From JABSOG01 sp047617105 (GTDB taxonomy: Bacteria; Pseudomonadota; Gammaproteobacteria; Enterobacterales; Alteromonadaceae), in the NCBI GenBank assembly GCA_047617105.1, contig JBLGCB010000001.1:1-64000 (forward strand): 64,000 bases of DNA, written 5' to 3'. Shown here in pieces: positions 34,045 through 43,026 of the stretch. Within the stretch, counting starts at the first letter, position 1, and every line of letters begins with the position of its first letter. Both the position numbers and the translations under genes were made by a program. Under the pieces are notes generated by a model, which did no database searches, was not told the DNA's origin, and saw only the letters and a program-made list of their open reading frames with translations.

Positions 34045-37000
34045 CTACCCCTCATTTAACTGCCGCATTACCTTTATTTTCATCGTCCGGATATATTTAT
34101 CACTTGCCCCCAATTTTTCTGCCAACTGCAATACCTCCAGCGCCAGCTTAGGTTGATTTTGCTTTAAATAAGCCTCTGCCTGATCAACATAAAAGGCCGA
34201 ATGTGTCGTTCGATTATCAATCTGTTGCTGACGTAATATCATCGCCTGCTCAGGTAAACCAGATTGATCCAGCGCATGGGCTTTAATACTTAAAGAATAT
34301 TCATTGCTGGCATCATTTTGTTGCGCCAGAGCCAATACCTCAAGGGCTTGCTGGGGTTTATCTTGCGCCAAATACGCCTGGGCCTGGTCAGTATAAAATG
34401 ATGGATGTTTGCTACCACTATCAATCTGTTGCTGGCGCAAAACCATCGCCCCGTCTTTATCACCCGACTGGTTTAATATATTGGCTTTAATATTAACAAT
34501 AAAATCATTAGCGGCACTATTTTGCTGTGCCAAAGCCAAAACATCCAACGCCAGTTGCCACTTACCTTGCGCCTGATAAGCCAGTGCTTGTTCGGCATAG
34601 AGGGCCGGGTGCTGGGACCCGGAGGTAATTTGTTGCTGACGTAACATAAATGCCGCTTCATCGTCGCCACTGGCTTTTAAACAATCCGCTTTGACCGCCA
34701 GCACAAAATCATTAATCCCCACAGGTGAAGGTGACGCCTGTTCATAGAGCGCCAGTTCGGTGACAAATTGACCCGCCAGCTTTTGCTTTAAACAGGCTTT
34801 ACCATAACTTGACCAACACTCAGGTCTATCTGGGTTTAGATCAACTGCCTTTTTAAAGTTTTCTAATACCCGCTTATCTTTCCAGCCTTTTTCTAAACGC
34901 CAGTTACTGCCTAAAAACCTATATAGCTTTGCCTCTTCAGGTTTGAGCTGAATCAAAAACGTTAACAAACTCCGCTGTTGTATTAATGGTGCTGAAATTT
35001 TATGCAAGTGTTCATATAGCTTAAAAACCCGATAATACACTGATTCAATATCCGCCCCCAGCATTTCTACGGCGACATCTTTTAGCTGCTCAAATTCACC
35101 AGCGGCGATTAAATGAAATAACGCTTCATTGGCTCTGGTTATATTCTGTATATCAACCCGTTTACGCCCTTTCACCGAACCAACCCAGCAATCGGCAATA
35201 TGACGTTGTTTATTAATCACATCCCAGGATATCTCCAACCCCGGTTGCATCTCGCGATACTCATCCGCCTCAAGGGCATAACCTTGTTGTTGGCGTAACC
35301 AACCAGCGATAAAACCATGCAGATACTGCTTATGACCGTCCGCGCTGATAGACAATAAACAGCGTGTGTTTAACCCCTCCCAAGCATCGGACAACGTCAT
35401 CGCCTCTTCTAATAACTCAATATGGTCCGTTGGCACTGGCACCCGGTATAATGCCAAAGTGGCAAATAACAATTGCTCTTCGCGGTTAAGTACTTGGTGG
35501 TAAAGGTCATTGAGCAGAAAATCTTCTAACTCTTGCTCAAAGACTTCCAACCGCCGACGTAATACCTGATAAGGGGTTTCATCATGACCTTTGGCAACTT
35601 CAATCAATAACCGGGTGGCTTGCGGATGGGCCTGATGACCATGTCCGCCACCTAACCACTGGTACATGCTTTTTAATTTGTCTCCTTTGAATTCCCAAGG
35701 TTGTTGATTAGTAGGGCTACTTTCTAGTAGAAACTCGGCCAAAGTCGCTTTATCCAGCCCCGGCATCTCTAAATCTTCGCTGTCTTTAATCAGCCCTGTC
35801 ACAGGCCGTTCGCGTAATTCAAAAATCCAATGCCAGTTGGGTAATACTTCACGCAACGCCAACAATAATTTGCGCAGTTCTAAATCTTTAAAGTTATTAT
35901 TTTCAAATAACTTATGGGCATTTTCAAACCACAACCAACAGGCTATATCATCACGCTTATAACCGTTTAAGATTTGTATAATTTCTTCGATTGAACCATT
36001 GGGCACACTAACGTTTTCGCGTTTATCCCCCAACATATTGGCCAGTTGCAAATACAACATGCCAGCATTGGTGGTGGCGTTAGCCTGAATACGGATCAGT
36101 TCTTTGTCTTTTAAGGTTTCTTGCCTGCCCAGTTGTTCTATAAACACCGATTTGCCATTACCTCGCATTCCGTAGACCAGCAGACATTTATTTTGTTTAA
36201 GCAGTTGCTCGGCTTGGTTTAGCAGCTTTTCGCGGCCGTAGAGTTGTTGGATTTGAGCCTGAAGCACAGGCCGAGATGTCAGTTGAGGTGGTTGTGGTAA
36301 ATCCTCGACAGGAGGTTTGACAATTAAATCTTTTTGCAACGCCATTTCCCAAATACCTTCATCTGCATGATGAGGATCCGGGGCAATCATCCAGCCATTT
36401 TTCTTCGGTGAATAGCCATACAAATAGGTTTTAATGGTGCCTTCAATAACATTCAGCTGAGTGATGTTAAAACCAAATTCTTCGTCATCATCAGCCCCCG
36501 TCGCACCAGCCGCGATGGTTTTAAGTTTTGCTCCGTCATCTACCCAGGCATCATGGGTGTGGCCGTGTAACATAAAATGAAAATCACTGGCAAAGCGTGT
36601 TTTGGCCAGCGCATTTTCCGCAGGGGCCAACCAATCAATCGGATGGTGCATCAAAGCGATTTTGATATGCTGTTCTGCCAGATTTTTCTGCGCCCGATTA
36701 AACTGCCACTGCCCAGCCAGCCATAAATGATCTTTATCTTTATCGCCTGAACACGACCATGCAGAGTTCAAACCTGCAATACCGATATCAATATCATTTA
36801 CCGTCAGTTGACCAGAATAACAACAGCGCCCCTCTTCATCATGCTGGTGAGGCAAATAAGATTTGATAAATTGATTATATTCTGCCAAACGTTTCATCAC
36901 ATCTTGAGTTTCTTGGCTGTTATCCTCAAAATCTTGGTTAATTTCATCAATATTATCCGCTGACGAATCTGCCATTAACTGTAATTGTCGTTGATCGCGT

Positions 37001-37314
37001 TTTTTAATCGCCTGACGATTAATATCATGATTGCCCGGCACAACAAACAAATGTTCTTTGTCGCACTCACAAGATTGCAAAATATCATCAAAAAATGCCG
37101 CTGCTAGGTCATATTGTTCAGTTAAAGGCGAAGAAGAGGTTTGACCAAAAGCAATATCTCCCGTGCAGACAATGAAATCTGGTTTAAGGCTCGGGTCTTT
37201 AGTAAAACGTTTTTTCAAGAAGGCCAGCAAAGCGCTTTGAGTTGCCTCATCGCGCCAAGATTTGCCAGAATTAAAATGGATATCAGAAAGGTGTAACCAA
37301 GTGACAGTACTCAT
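34045..37314 (-). CDS. metallophosphoesterase-STAND NTPase-TPR protein (putative conflict/defence NLR-like)
   Basis: 1089 residues. Residues about 1-310 are a calcineurin-like metallophosphoesterase with a complete metal site: DIH (11-13), GD (52-53), GNHD (94-97), HH (223-224) and LHGHTHD (249-255). A STAND-type NTPase follows (about 355-650) with P-loop GMRGNGKS (382-389) and a Walker B-like ACWLWFENAH (about 458-467). A helical winged-helix-like region and a C-terminal TPR array (about 760-1089) end the protein. The last three TPR units are near-copies with a 68-residue period beginning LRQQQI. Effector-STAND-repeat order is the layout of bacterial NLR-like antiviral proteins, where the repeats sense a target and the N-terminal enzyme acts. 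A phosphoesterase effector here is inference; signalling or regulatory roles remain possible. It is a single gene. Confidence 0.85.
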   Translation of the reverse strand: MSTVTWLHLSDIHFNSGKSWRDEATQSALLAFLKKRFTKDPSLKPDFIVCTGDIAFGQTSSSPLTEQYDLAAAFFDDILQSCECDKEHLFVVPGNHDINRQAIKKRDQRQLQLMADSSADNIDEINQDFEDNSQETQDVMKRLAEYNQFIKSYLPHQHDEEGRCCYSGQLTVNDIDIGIAGLNSAWSCSGDKDKDHLWLAGQWQFNRAQKNLAEQHIKIALMHHPIDWLAPAENALAKTRFASDFHFMLHGHTHDAWVDDGAKLKTIAAGATGADDDEEFGFNITQLNVIEGTIKTYLYGYSPKKNGWMIAPDPHHADEGIWEMALQKDLIVKPPVEDLPQPPQLTSRPVLQAQIQQLYGREKLLNQAEQLLKQNKCLLVYGMRGNGKSVFIEQLGRQETLKDKELIRIQANATTNAGMLYLQLANMLGDKRENVSVPNGSIEEIIQILNGYKRDDIACWLWFENAHKLFENNNFKDLELRKLLLALREVLPNWHWIFELRERPVTGLIKDSEDLEMPGLDKATLAEFLLESSPTNQQPWEFKGDKLKSMYQWLGGGHGHQAHPQATRLLIEVAKGHDETPYQVLRRRLEVFEQELEDFLLNDLYHQVLNREEQLLFATLALYRVPVPTDHIELLEEAMTLSDAWEGLNTRCLLSISADGHKQYLHGFIAGWLRQQQGYALEADEYREMQPGLEISWDVINKQRHIADCWVGSVKGRKRVDIQNITRANEALFHLIAAGEFEQLKDVAVEMLGADIESVYYRVFKLYEHLHKISAPLIQQRSLLTFLIQLKPEEAKLYRFLGSNWRLEKGWKDKRVLENFKKAVDLNPDRPECWSSYGKACLKQKLAGQFVTELALYEQASPSPVGINDFVLAVKADCLKASGDDEAAFMLRQQQITSGSQHPALYAEQALAYQAQGKWQLALDVLALAQQNSAANDFIVNIKANILNQSGDKDGAMVLRQQQIDSGSKHPSFYTDQAQAYLAQDKPQQALEVLALAQQNDASNEYSLSIKAHALDQSGLPEQAMILRQQQIDNRTTHSAFYVDQAEAYLKQNQPKLALEVLQLAEKLGASDKYIRTMKIKVMRQLNEG

Positions 37315-37487
37315 TGCTTTTCCCTGTTGTTATTTTAGCCGTTTACCTGAGCCTAAGCTAAGCCTAACTATCGGCGCGGTTACAGCAGCAACAAACAGTA
37401 TAGAACAGATAAACACTTATGCCCTGTTTATATACCCTATAAAAGATGCCGAGATATGCTGGAGTGACGTAGTGGGCTTGCAACCCT

Positions 37488-38114
37488 CTAGCCAAACGCC
37501 AACCAAATCCCCACCCCAATCATCAAGGTACCAGTGATTTTATTTAACACCGCAACGTTATTACCACCCGTTAATAAACGTCCTAATTGTTTGCCACCAG
37601 CGGCGTACAACATCATACAAATGGTTTCAAGAACCAATACCGTGCCCAGCAGCACAGCCAATTGCGGTGCCAGTGGCATAGAGGCATTAACAAACGGCGG
37701 CAACAAAGAAATCATAAAAGCCCAACCTTTGGGGTTGGCAATCGCCGTGACAAAGCCTTGGGTCGCCATCGCCATTTTGGCTTTTCTTTGCACTGGTTCA
37801 TCGGCGTTTAAGGTCAATGCCATTTTGCCTTTTGACAACCACATTTGCACCCCGATATACCCTAGGTAAAGGCCACCAGCATACTTAAACACCACAAAGA
37901 AACTGGGGTATTGCAACATCATCGTCGCCACACCCACCACGGCAAAAATCCCTACCAAGCCGACGCCAACCAACTCGCCCGCCATCATCCACATGGTTTG
38001 ACGAAATCCAACGGTCATGCCCATGGTCAGTGCTAATGTCATACACATGCCTGGACTGATAGACACCAAAAAAAAGGTCGGAATAAACAACGCTAAATTG
38101 GCCAAGTCGATCAT
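37488..38114 (-). CDS. LysE/RhtB-family amino-acid exporter
   Basis: 208 residues with six hydrophobic segments. The N-terminal FIPTFFLVSISPGMCMTLALTMGMT is the LysE/RhtB signature (SPGP-like), and ANPKGWAFMISLLPPFV is the second typical loop. It exports amino acids or analogues across the inner membrane; the substrate is not readable. Its start ATG lies 2 bases after the stop of the hydrolase gene upstream, so the two are cotranscribed and probably translationally coupled. Confidence 0.9.
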   Translation of the reverse strand: MIDLANLALFIPTFFLVSISPGMCMTLALTMGMTVGFRQTMWMMAGELVGVGLVGIFAVVGVATMMLQYPSFFVVFKYAGGLYLGYIGVQMWLSKGKMALTLNADEPVQRKAKMAMATQGFVTAIANPKGWAFMISLLPPFVNASMPLAPQLAVLLGTVLVLETICMMLYAAGGKQLGRLLTGGNNVAVLNKITGTLMIGVGIWLAFG

Positions 38115-38116
38115 GG

Positions 38117-39736
38117 TTAATCGTCCTTGCTGTCAGCAATAGGCAGTGGCTTTAATAGCAAATCCTGAAAATCAAAGCTAAAGTCGGTTAGTGGCGATAC
38201 CGCTTCCATGGTCGCTTCAAGAACCTGCCCCTGTGCAGTCAATTGAAAAGTGATAAAAGCATCGGCATTCACCGAACGGTCATACCAGCGGACAATAAAG
38301 CTATTATGTTGATAATGCTCCAACCCACCGACCAAAGAGGGCGAACGACTGAAACGTATTTCCAACTTTTTGTCCTTAGCTTTGTTGGCCCCGTCAACCA
38401 GACTGATATTGATATCACCATACCAATCGTCTTTATAAGTCTGCGCATAATCGGCTAGCGCCAGTGAAGGGCTTGATTTGGCATCGCGGTTTTTCATTAA
38501 ATCAGCAACGTGACTGTTACCTTTGGCAACTTTCTTTTGCAACGCCTCATCATAAGTACTGACCCAATCGCGATATTCCACGCCAAGAAAACGATTAACA
38601 ATATCATGGCCGATAGCTCGAAAAGCCGAGCCAGACTCCTGGTTGGTCAGAATCACCACCCCAAGATTGACCTCAGGTATCATCACCACACTGGATACCA
38701 TGCCCGCAATACCGCCAGTATGACCGACCCTTTTAAAGCCGTGATAATCGCTCAAACCCCAACCAAGGCCATATGCTTTAAAGTGGGTTCTATCGTGCTC
38801 CAGTGCCACACTTTTGACCGATTGAATGGTATTGGGCGTCCACATCTCAATGGCGCGTTCTCCAGAAAATAATGCTTTCTCGCTGTCAGCTGCTAGCAAA
38901 CCGCCTCTGAGCTGCATTCTCAACCACTGACTCATATCATTGACATTAGAAGCAATCGAACCTGCCGAGCTAAAATCTTCAAGAAAATCGCCGCCAATGG
39001 GATTCAGAACCCCATCAACCGGACCGTGTGCGGTGGCAACATTATGATTAGACGACTCAATCAAGGAGAATTTCATTCGGGTGGTGTTCATTTTCAGCGG
39101 CATCAAGATGCGTTGTTTAACAAACTCCAACCATGGCATTCCCGACGCTTTGGCCACGACATCGCCAGCCAGCACATATAATAAGTTGTCATAGGCGTAC
39201 TCACTGCGAAAACTCGATACCGGACGTAAATAACGCATTCGTTGGGCGATTTCTTCATTGGTGACATCAGTCCCAGGCCAAATCATCAAGTCCCCTGCCC
39301 CGAGCCCTAAACCGCTGCGATGAGTTAACATATCGCGAACCGTAAACTGCTGAGTCACGTAAGCATCTTTTAACTGAAATGTCGGCAGGTAATCGGTGAG
39401 TTTATCATCCCAATTTAGCTTACCCTCATCGACCAAAATGGCCAGCGCGGCGGTGGTAAAGGCTTTGGTATTAGAGGCAATGCCAAACAAGGTATCGGCG
39501 TCAATTTTATCTTTCTTGCCCATTTTACGCACACCAAACCCTTTGGCCATCAGCACCTTGTCGTCTTTAACAATCGCCACTGCCACACCCGGCACATTAA
39601 AGGTTTTCATCGCCCTTTCGATAGTGCGTTCAATTTCAGTTAAATCGACTTTGTCCTGTGGTGCAGCCATGGCAGGCAGGTAAAACCCGCAACAAAGCAC
39701 CAACAAACTTGTCACTATCGAACGTTTAGAAATCAT
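38117..39736 (-). CDS. exported beta-lactamase-family serine hydrolase
   Basis: 539 residues from ATG 39736, with AGGG about 8 bases upstream and a signal peptide (MISKRSIVTSLLVLCCGFYL). The open frame continues upstream to 40057, but that would run through hicA and is rejected. The class C beta-lactamase/esterase fold has SNTK as the SxxK nucleophile motif, YDN as the YxN motif and HTGG as the KTG equivalent. A C-terminal DUF3471-like beta domain (about 430-539) is present. It is probably a periplasmic esterase, peptidase or peptidoglycan-related enzyme; beta-lactam hydrolysis is unproven. It is coupled to the downstream LysE-type exporter. Confidence 0.88.
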   Translation of the reverse strand: MISKRSIVTSLLVLCCGFYLPAMAAPQDKVDLTEIERTIERAMKTFNVPGVAVAIVKDDKVLMAKGFGVRKMGKKDKIDADTLFGIASNTKAFTTAALAILVDEGKLNWDDKLTDYLPTFQLKDAYVTQQFTVRDMLTHRSGLGLGAGDLMIWPGTDVTNEEIAQRMRYLRPVSSFRSEYAYDNLLYVLAGDVVAKASGMPWLEFVKQRILMPLKMNTTRMKFSLIESSNHNVATAHGPVDGVLNPIGGDFLEDFSSAGSIASNVNDMSQWLRMQLRGGLLAADSEKALFSGERAIEMWTPNTIQSVKSVALEHDRTHFKAYGLGWGLSDYHGFKRVGHTGGIAGMVSSVVMIPEVNLGVVILTNQESGSAFRAIGHDIVNRFLGVEYRDWVSTYDEALQKKVAKGNSHVADLMKNRDAKSSPSLALADYAQTYKDDWYGDINISLVDGANKAKDKKLEIRFSRSPSLVGGLEHYQHNSFIVRWYDRSVNADAFITFQLTAQGQVLEATMEAVSPLTDFSFDFQDLLLKPLPIADSKDD

Positions 39737-39853
39737 CTTTACTACCCTACTTATTATCTTTATCAAAATTGCTGGGCAAAAACTTAACTCAAAACAGGGC
39801 AAATCACAATCAACGAATGAAATGATGTCAATGTTGGGACTGTAGTGTTTACT

Positions 39854-39888
39854 TTGCATTAATAATTCACGGTGTGTATTATACACAC
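39854..39888 (+). promoter_or_regulatory. hicAB promoter with overlapping operator
   Basis: TTGCAT (39854-39859), 17 bases, then TATTAT (39877-39882) fits a sigma-70 promoter. The perfect palindrome GTGTGTAT-T-ATACACAC (39872-39888) covers the -10 box and ends one base before the hicA ATG. That placement is what autorepression by HicB would need. The expected start site falls at or next to the ATG, so the transcript may be leaderless. Confidence 0.6.
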
Positions 39889-39889
39889 T

Positions 39890-40072
39890 ATGAATAGTCG
39901 AGAAATCATAAAACGCCTTAAGCAAGATGGTTGGGTGTTGCACCACACCAAAGGTGATCACCATCAATTTAAGCATCCCTCCAAGCCTGGGAAAGTAACC
40001 GTTCCCCATCCACGAAAAGACCTGCCTGTTGGCACAGTAAAAAGTATCTATAAGCAAGCTGGTTGGAATTAG
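39890..40072 (+). CDS. hicA: HicA-family mRNA interferase toxin
   Basis: 60 residues from ATG 39890 (MNSREIIKRLKQDGWVLHH). The upstream GTG at 39872 lies in the operator palindrome and is rejected. It is a dsRBD-like fold with the conserved GDHHQFKHP catalytic-His segment and GKVTVPHPRKDLPVGTVKSI, both hallmarks of HicA. It cleaves mRNA and is neutralised by HicB. There is no Shine-Dalgarno. HicB starts 10 bases after its stop. Confidence 0.95.
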   Translation: MNSREIIKRLKQDGWVLHHTKGDHHQFKHPSKPGKVTVPHPRKDLPVGTVKSIYKQAGWN

Positions 40073-40082
40073 AGGTAATATA

Positions 40083-40484
40083 ATGAAATATCCGATTGTA
40101 ATACATAAAGACCCTGACTCAGATTACGGGGTAACAGTGCCTGACGTAGCAGGGTGTTTTACAGCAGGAACATCAATGGAAGAAGCCATTGAAATGGCCA
40201 GAGAAGCCCTAGAATGTCATATTGAAGGGTTATTGATGGATAATGAACCAATACCTACAAGTTCACTAATTGAACAACATCAAAGCAATGGCGAATTTGA
40301 TAACGGTATCTGGGCAATAGTAGAAATTGATCTCAGTAAACTGTCCGTTAAGTCTAGGCGTGTCAACATTACCGTCCCAGAACTTTTGTTAAACACCATT
40401 GATCAATATGCCCGTAAACATGGTGAGTCACGCTCAGGACTGCTGGCCCAAGCAGTGACTGAATATATGGCTGTACATAGCTAG
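40083..40484 (+). CDS. hicB: HicB-family antitoxin with C-terminal ribbon-helix-helix domain
   Basis: 133 residues with AGAGGTAA before the ATG. The N-terminal partial RNase H fold (MKYPIVIHKDPDSDYGVTVP, GCFTAGTSMEEAI) binds HicA. The C-terminal ribbon-helix-helix (VNITVPELLLNTIDQYARKH) binds the operator DNA. It acts as antitoxin and autorepressor, fitting the palindrome in front of hicA. Confidence 0.95.
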   Translation: MKYPIVIHKDPDSDYGVTVPDVAGCFTAGTSMEEAIEMAREALECHIEGLLMDNEPIPTSSLIEQHQSNGEFDNGIWAIVEIDLSKLSVKSRRVNITVPELLLNTIDQYARKHGESRSGLLAQAVTEYMAVHS

Positions 40485-40530
40485 ATAATCTTAGTAAAGC
40501 TCAATATAAATCATAATAAGAGGAAAACTC

Positions 40531-41772
40531 ATGACAAACTTGAGAATCAACAAACAACGCCTTTGGGACAGCCTAATGGAAATGGCCAAAATTGGCGCAA
40601 CCGAAAAAGGCGGCTGTAATCGTCTTGCCGCCACAGCACTAGATGGTCAGGCTCGGGATTTGTTTGTTAAATGGTGCAAAGCCGCCAATTGCACCATTTC
40701 GGTCGATAAAGTGGGCAATATTTTTGCCCGCCGTGAAGGTAAAAACAACGACTTACCTGCCGTCGTCACTGGCAGCCATCTAGATACCCAACCCACTGGC
40801 GGCAAATTTGATGGCGTTTTTGGTGTACTCGCTGGTCTTGAAGTATTAAGAACCCTGCACGATAATAATATCCAAACCAATGCCCCCTTTGAATTCAGCG
40901 TCTGGACCAATGAAGAAGGTTCACGTTTTCCGCCAGCCATGCAAGGCTCCGGGGTTTATGTCGGTCGTTTCGACCTTGAAGAAGAGCTGGCTAAAGTCGA
41001 TGTCAACGGCTTGGTATTACGCGATGAATTAGAAAAAATTGGCTACCTCGGTGATGAAGAACCGGGCAGCCGCAACATCGGCGCTTTCTTTGAAACCCAT
41101 ATCGAACAGGGTCCTATTCTCGAAGATGAAGAGAAAGAGATTGGTGTTGTCCGTTTAGGCCAGGGTATTCGCTGGTATAACATTACCGTTACGGGCCGCG
41201 AATCTCATGCCGGTACCACACCGATGCATTTGCGCTTCGATGCAATGTTAGCGGCCAGTACCATCGTTTGTGAAATCAACAATATCGCCCTAAACAATGC
41301 CCCCAATGGTTTAGGCACCACGGGTTTTATGGAAGTTTATCCTAACTCCCGCAATACCATTCCTGGTACGGTTAAATTCAGCGGAGATTTACGCAACCCT
41401 GACCCACAAGTGTTGGCGCAAATGGATCAGCAGTTTCAATCGTTTTGTCAGCAATTGGCCGAAAAACATCAACTGACCATTGATGTTGACCACTTCTGGT
41501 ATTTTGCTCCGGTGGAGTTTAACGCTTCAGATAATGTCCAAATTGCAGCGAAGAAAATGGGTTATTCGCATATGGATATCTATGCTGGCGCAGGTCACGA
41601 TGCCTGTTATATGGCAGACTTGGTGCCCACAGGCATGGTATTCACCCCTTGTAAAGACGGTATTAGCCACAACGAAATCGAAAGTACCACGCCTGAGCAA
41701 TGTGAAGCGGGTTGTAATGTATTGCTACACGCGATGCTGGAAGCGTCTGATAATATGACGGCCAAAAGTTAA
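40531..41772 (+). CDS. M20-family N-carbamoyl-L-amino-acid hydrolase / ureidopropionase-type hydrolase
   Basis: 413 residues; AAGAGGAAAA Shine-Dalgarno. The M20/carbamoylase pattern is clear: GSHLDTQPTGGKFDG (metal His and bridging Asp), TNEEGSRFPP (Glu pair), HIEQGP (metal His) and YAGAGHDACYM (C-terminal metal His). Members remove carbamoyl or ureido groups from amino acids, beta-ureidopropionate or allantoate, in the cytosol, using two metal ions. The substrate is not resolvable here. It is 46 bases from hicB but not obviously related to it. Confidence 0.9.
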   Translation: MTNLRINKQRLWDSLMEMAKIGATEKGGCNRLAATALDGQARDLFVKWCKAANCTISVDKVGNIFARREGKNNDLPAVVTGSHLDTQPTGGKFDGVFGVLAGLEVLRTLHDNNIQTNAPFEFSVWTNEEGSRFPPAMQGSGVYVGRFDLEEELAKVDVNGLVLRDELEKIGYLGDEEPGSRNIGAFFETHIEQGPILEDEEKEIGVVRLGQGIRWYNITVTGRESHAGTTPMHLRFDAMLAASTIVCEINNIALNNAPNGLGTTGFMEVYPNSRNTIPGTVKFSGDLRNPDPQVLAQMDQQFQSFCQQLAEKHQLTIDVDHFWYFAPVEFNASDNVQIAAKKMGYSHMDIYAGAGHDACYMADLVPTGMVFTPCKDGISHNEIESTTPEQCEAGCNVLLHAMLEASDNMTAKS

Positions 41773-41780
41773 GGGAATAT

Positions 41781-42461
41781 CTACTTGGTAGGGTGCGTCA
41801 TACGCACCACGCTATCTAAATTCCTCAACACCTTATCCCATGGAAAAAGCGGGCCCGGATCAACCTTGCGTCGAATCTGTTGGTCCTTATCATCCTCGGC
41901 AGCAATCATCCGGGTATCCAAATCTGAATGCCCGGCAATGTCTGTTATTGAGGGGTATTGCTGACTCAGTCGCTTCACCAGTCCAATAACACTGTTTATC
42001 TGCGTTTGAGTGAAGGGTTCAGTGACAGTTTGTGAAGTCGTGTTATACCAATCAGGATAACGCCCGCGATTGATCATCTCAATACCAATGCTGCGGTCGT
42101 TGCAACAGCCAACATGGTGAGCAATCCGCTGGTCAGTGACATATTGATAAACCACACCATCCCGGTCGATATAATAATGGCCACTGTTACCAGTGCCTGA
42201 AGAATAGTGAATTCTTTCACCATATTCCCTAGCCATGGCTAAGTCGGGTAACTCGGTGCTATGGATAACAATCAAATCTACCGAGGCCATATCACGGCTT
42301 TGTAGCTTATCGTTGTAGGGTAATAGTTGTTTGATGGTATCGCTTTTACTTTTAGACACTGGTGGCGATTTGGGTGGCGACCCAATTTCACAGCCGTTAA
42401 TCAATGGCAGTATGAATATGCTCAACAGTGTTAGGTTGGTTTTTTTCAAGTATTGATTCAA
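41781..42461 (-). CDS. lipoprotein N-acetylmuramoyl-L-alanine amidase (Amidase_2)
   Basis: 226 residues from TTG 42461, or fewer from TTG 42449, which would give a compact signal KKTNLTLLSIFILPLINGC with a lipobox ending in Cys. The Amidase_2/AmpD fold shows VIHSTELP (zinc His), SIGIEMINRG (Glu), AGHSDLD (zinc His) and KVDPG (zinc Asp). It should cleave the bond between MurNAc and the peptide in peptidoglycan or its turnover fragments, tethered to a membrane in the periplasm. The start codon overlaps the stop of the DUF1801 gene upstream. A GTAGGGTGCG-type dyad lies across its 3' end. Confidence 0.88.
   Translation of the reverse strand: MNQYLKKTNLTLLSIFILPLINGCEIGSPPKSPPVSKSKSDTIKQLLPYNDKLQSRDMASVDLIVIHSTELPDLAMAREYGERIHYSSGTGNSGHYYIDRDGVVYQYVTDQRIAHHVGCCNDRSIGIEMINRGRYPDWYNTTSQTVTEPFTQTQINSVIGLVKRLSQQYPSITDIAGHSDLDTRMIAAEDDKDQQIRRKVDPGPLFPWDKVLRNLDSVVRMTHPTK
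41787..41808. repeat. GTAGGGTGCG-type REP dyad
   Basis: GGTGCGT (41792-41798), CAT, ACGCACC (41802-41808), preceded by GTAG. It belongs with dyads at 15279 and 27900. It overlaps the end of the amidase gene, and the hydrolase gene ends just before it. Confidence 0.6.
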
Positions 42462-42873
42462 GGGTTAGTTTGCTTAATATAATCAACTGAGGCTTTAATC
42501 AGCTCTTTCAGAACGTTCTGATCAATATCCTCAATTTTATTAATATACAAACACGATTTGCCCGTTTTAAACTTACCCAAACGCCCCATCAAATCATCAT
42601 ACTCACTAAAGCCGGACATAATATATAAGGTCAGATTTTGTTTACGCGGTGAAAAACCAGTGACAAACCAATCCCCTTCCCGGCCGCTGGCATATTTATA
42701 GTGGTAACGGCCAAAACCCACCATGCTGGTGCCCCACATTTTCGCAGGCTCACCCATAATTGAGCGCATCAAGTCGAGCATCACTTTAGCATCTTCACGG
42801 CGTTTTTCATTGTCGACAGTGGCGATAAAAGCCTCGACGCTTTGGTTGGTTTCTTAGTTTTTAAGGTTGACAT
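42458..42873 (-). pseudogene. DUF1801 protein, frameshifted near its start
   Basis: The 108-residue open frame starting at the ATG at 42784 carries the DUF1801 core (FGRYHYKYASGREGDWF, FSPRKQNLTLYIM). The same frame is open further up and encodes SVEAFIATVDNEKRREDAKV, the family N-terminus, but then hits TAA. The natural ATG at 42873 reads MSTLKTKKPT in another frame. Adding one A to the AAA run at 42850-42852 joins the two into MSTLKTKK-TNQSVEAF. This is therefore a one-base deletion in an A-run, or a sequencing error. Expected product: a small cytosolic DUF1801 protein of unknown function, about 138 residues. It overlaps the amidase start by 4 bases. Confidence 0.75.
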
Positions 42874-43026
42874 GATTTAAGAAATTTTTAGGGGAGTAGA
42901 TTCACTTATTATTGCCCATTCGATTTTGATTGGGAAGGTGGGCTGAGATTTATCTAACCAAATATCCAATGATTATCAAATTAATTTGTTGGCAGTAACT
43001 CCTCTACGTGCTATTTTTTTGCACCG

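Noticed and set aside
39737..40057. 107-residue upstream extension of the beta-lactamase-family gene
   Set aside because: It runs antisense through the hicA promoter and gene; ATG 39736 gives a clean signal peptide with a Shine-Dalgarno.
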